A DNA stretch of 64,000 nucleotides from Roseibium sp. MMSF_3544 (GTDB lineage: Bacteria; Pseudomonadota; Alphaproteobacteria; Rhizobiales; Stappiaceae): positions 1 through 64,000 of the forward strand of contig NZ_JASHKA010000009.1 of assembly GCF_030732845.1 (NCBI RefSeq). Direction: 5' to 3'. Within the stretch, counting starts at the first letter, position 1. Every line of letters begins with the position of its first letter. The translations under genes were made by a program, and so were the position numbers. Positions 62,533-64,000 of this stretch are shown in pieces. The notes beneath the pieces are model-generated. The model was not told the DNA's origin, did no database searches, and saw only the letters and a program-made list of their open reading frames with translations.

Positions 62533-64000
62533 TCAGCGCTTGTTGGACAGACCCGCCTTGCGCATCCGGCGCAAGACGGTTGAGCGATTGATGCCGAGGC
62601 GCCTTGCGACCAGCGACATGTTTCCATCGCACGCCTCGAGCAACGCTTCCAGGTCGTCTTCCGGGTTCGTCCGTGCCTGTTCAGAAAAGGCTGGCGGCGG
62701 CAGGTCCGGCAAATCGATGACGGATCCGTCGACCATCGCCATGGCGATATCGAGCGTTGTCGACAGTTCGCGGATGTTTCCGGGCCACTCGCGGCCATTG
62801 AGTTCGGCGCGGGCGGCAGGAGACAATCGAAAATCCTTCGGCGACCGCCGGAGCAGCCGCTCGGCAAGCCAATCGAAGTCCTTGCGGTGCCGAAGCGGTG
62901 GAATTGCGACGACCGAACCGGCAAGCCTGAAGTAAAGTTCAGGCCGGAGTTCCTTCAGATTGCCAGGCTTTGCGGGATCCTGTCTCACCGAGGCAATCAC
63001 GCGCAGATCACTGCGTGCTTCCAGCAAAGCGAGAAGGAGCGACTGGCTTTCGTCATCGAGATCCTCAACCCCGCGCAGAAACAGGGTGCCCGAAGCTGCC
63101 TCTGCAATTGCGTCGACCTTTTCCTTCCCGAGCGCGGAACACGAAAGCGCATGAAAGGCCCGGTTGGCCGGTCCGAGAACATGAACGGCTCGCGCCAGAT
63201 ACTCCTTGCCTGTTCCGGTTTCGCCGACCAGCAGGATGGGAACCTGTGTTGCGGCGAGCCGGTCCACTTTCGCGGCCACCTGGGCCAGCGCCGGGTCGGG
63301 TCCGCAGAAACCACGCAAAGGGCCAGACAACGCGCCCATCGCCTGGGAGCGCGGCACTCTCGCCGTCGGCGGCGCAATCGCATGACCAAAGAGCCCGCGG
63401 CCATCGCGTAGGCGAAGAACACGTTCTTCCGGCGGGCGCCCACGCATTAGGTCCGGCAAATCATCGATGCTCAAATCCAGGTGCTGGTCTATTCGGGTGC
63501 CGATCAGCTCCTCAGCGGTCTCGGAGGCAAAACACTCCAGCGCGCCGCGGGTCATGCCGGTGATGTGGCCGCTGTCATCCAGAGCAATGGCAGCTTCGGG
63601 GTCGACCTCCAGAAATTCGGCCGACGTGGAGAAGCGCAAGACCCATTCCTTGCGCTTCATCGCCATGAGATTTGCCATTTCAACCCGTCGTGCCGACGCT
63701 TTTACCAGGTTCATCGCAAGGTTCTGACTCGATTTCGGACTGGGCGAACGCAGGAGCGACACATCCAGCACGGCCGCAAGATTACCGCTCGTGTCGAAGA
63801 TTGGCGCGGACGTGCAGGAAAGCGGCGTATGGGACAATCCGAAGTGATCACCCTGATGAATGGTCACCGGCTTGCCGGTCACGATGCAGGATCCGACCCC
63901 GCAGGTTCCCGCCAGATCTTCGGACCAGTCCGACCCGAGATAGAGCCCTGCCTGGCGCAGCTCTTCTTCAAATCTCGGATCTCCGAAAAAGTCGACGCTG
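62533..64000 (-). CDS. AcoR-like Fis-family regulator lacking the GAFTGA loop (partial, cut by the window)
   Basis: The frame stays open to the window end; at least 488 residues are present and the N-terminus is missing. The visible part begins in a GAF-type sensor domain with WSEDLAGTGGVGSCIVTG, as in AcoR-type activators. A PAS-like linker and an AAA+ domain follow, then a Fis-type HTH (NMSLVARRLGINRSTVLRRMRKAGL). Walker A GETGTGKE is intact (near 63200-63225). The segment with the sigma-54-contacting GAFTGA loop is missing, and about 20 residues are deleted there. Walker B reads TLFLRGVED instead of TLFLDEI. It is therefore unlikely to be a standard sigma-54 activator. The flavin monooxygenase gene follows downstream. 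Confidence 0.85.
   Translation of the reverse strand, partial: SVDFFGDPRFEEELRQAGLYLGSDWSEDLAGTCGVGSCIVTGKPVTIHQGDHFGLSHTPLSCTSAPIFDTSGNLAAVLDVSLLRSPSPKSSQNLAMNLVKASARRVEMANLMAMKRKEWVLRFSTSAEFLEVDPEAAIALDDSGHITGMTRGALECFASETAEELIGTRIDQHLDLSIDDLPDLMRGRPPEERVLRLRDGRGLFGHAIAPPTARVPRSQAMGALSGPLRGFCGPDPALAQVAAKVDRLAATQVPILLVGETGTGKEYLARAVHVLGPANRAFHALSCSALGKEKVDAIAEAASGTLFLRGVEDLDDESQSLLLALLEARSDLRVIASVRQDPAKPGNLKELRPELYFRLAGSVVAIPPLRHRKDFDWLAERLLRRSPKDFRLSPAARAELNGREWPGNIRELSTTLDIAMAMVDGSVIDLPDLPPPAFSEQARTNPEDDLEALLEACDGNMSLVARRLGINRSTVLRRMRKAGLSNKR

Overview
The window is a GC-rich bacterial chromosome segment, densely packed with genes on both strands. I see no rRNA, tRNA, CRISPR array, phage or insertion sequence. 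The gene content (ECF-type biotin transporter bioMNY, DctBD/TRAP system, a CyaC-like cyclase, the rsmI-yraN-gshB and coaBC-dut neighbourhoods) and the intergenic palindromes point to an alphaproteobacterium of the Hyphomicrobiales, perhaps close to Roseibium/Labrenzia or Stappia. The taxon is inference; no marker gene here proves it.

Layout. 0.3-5.0 kb (minus): bioM-bioN-bioY followed by an acyl-CoA ligase and an atypical thiolase. 5.1-7.2 kb: a MocR-type regulator divergent from a LysE-type exporter. 7.3-13.2 kb: a small unknown protein, a class-III aminotransferase, an M15-like lipoprotein, an ArsC-like protein, a membrane/2Fe-2S/adenylate cyclase fusion and an ArgE-like deacylase. 13.3-18.7 kb: a complete peptide-type ABC importer. 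19.5-23.6 kb: a P1B-ATPase-like protein with a ruined active site, an IlvD/Edd dehydratase and a lone SCP2 protein. 23.7-32.1 kb (minus): TRAP genes dctPQM, an ECF41 sigma factor with its carboxymuconolactone-decarboxylase partner, and the two-component system dctB-dctD. 32.2-36.4 kb (minus): a GMC oxidoreductase overlapping modA, then modB and modC. 36.5-42.9 kb: a GT-C-like membrane protein, DUF1203, a PEP-mutase-like enzyme, GNAT, two tandem AEC transporters and rsgA. 43.1-45.5 kb: two divergent citrate-synthase-like genes, one fused to a DNA-binding domain. 46-49.3 kb: a DUF533 protein, an exported protein, an AsnC-type regulator and hppD. 49.5-55.3 kb: a candidate small RNA, gshB, yraN, rsmI, an LpoA-like lipoprotein, coaBC and a toxin-like metallopeptidase. 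55.6-64 kb: a LigB-type dioxygenase, an OmpA-like protein, a Cys-rich repeat protein, dut, a HAD phosphatase, cysK, a YbjQ protein, a flavin monooxygenase and an AcoR-like regulator cut by the window end.

Several circuits can be read from the DNA. A perfect -24/-12 promoter precedes dctP, with two 18-bp palindromes whose centres lie 32 bp apart upstream of it, matching the DctBD pair encoded nearby. The ECF41 operon carries an exact ECF41-type promoter (TGTCACA-N16-CGTC). The AcoR-like regulator beside the flavin monooxygenase has lost the GAFTGA loop, and no -24/-12 promoter is found upstream of its likely target, so it probably does not work through sigma-54. The most unusual proteins are the P-type ATPase relic, the thiolase lacking two usual active-site residues in a biotin-transport operon, the HTH-citrate synthase fusion and the free-standing toxin-type metallopeptidase.
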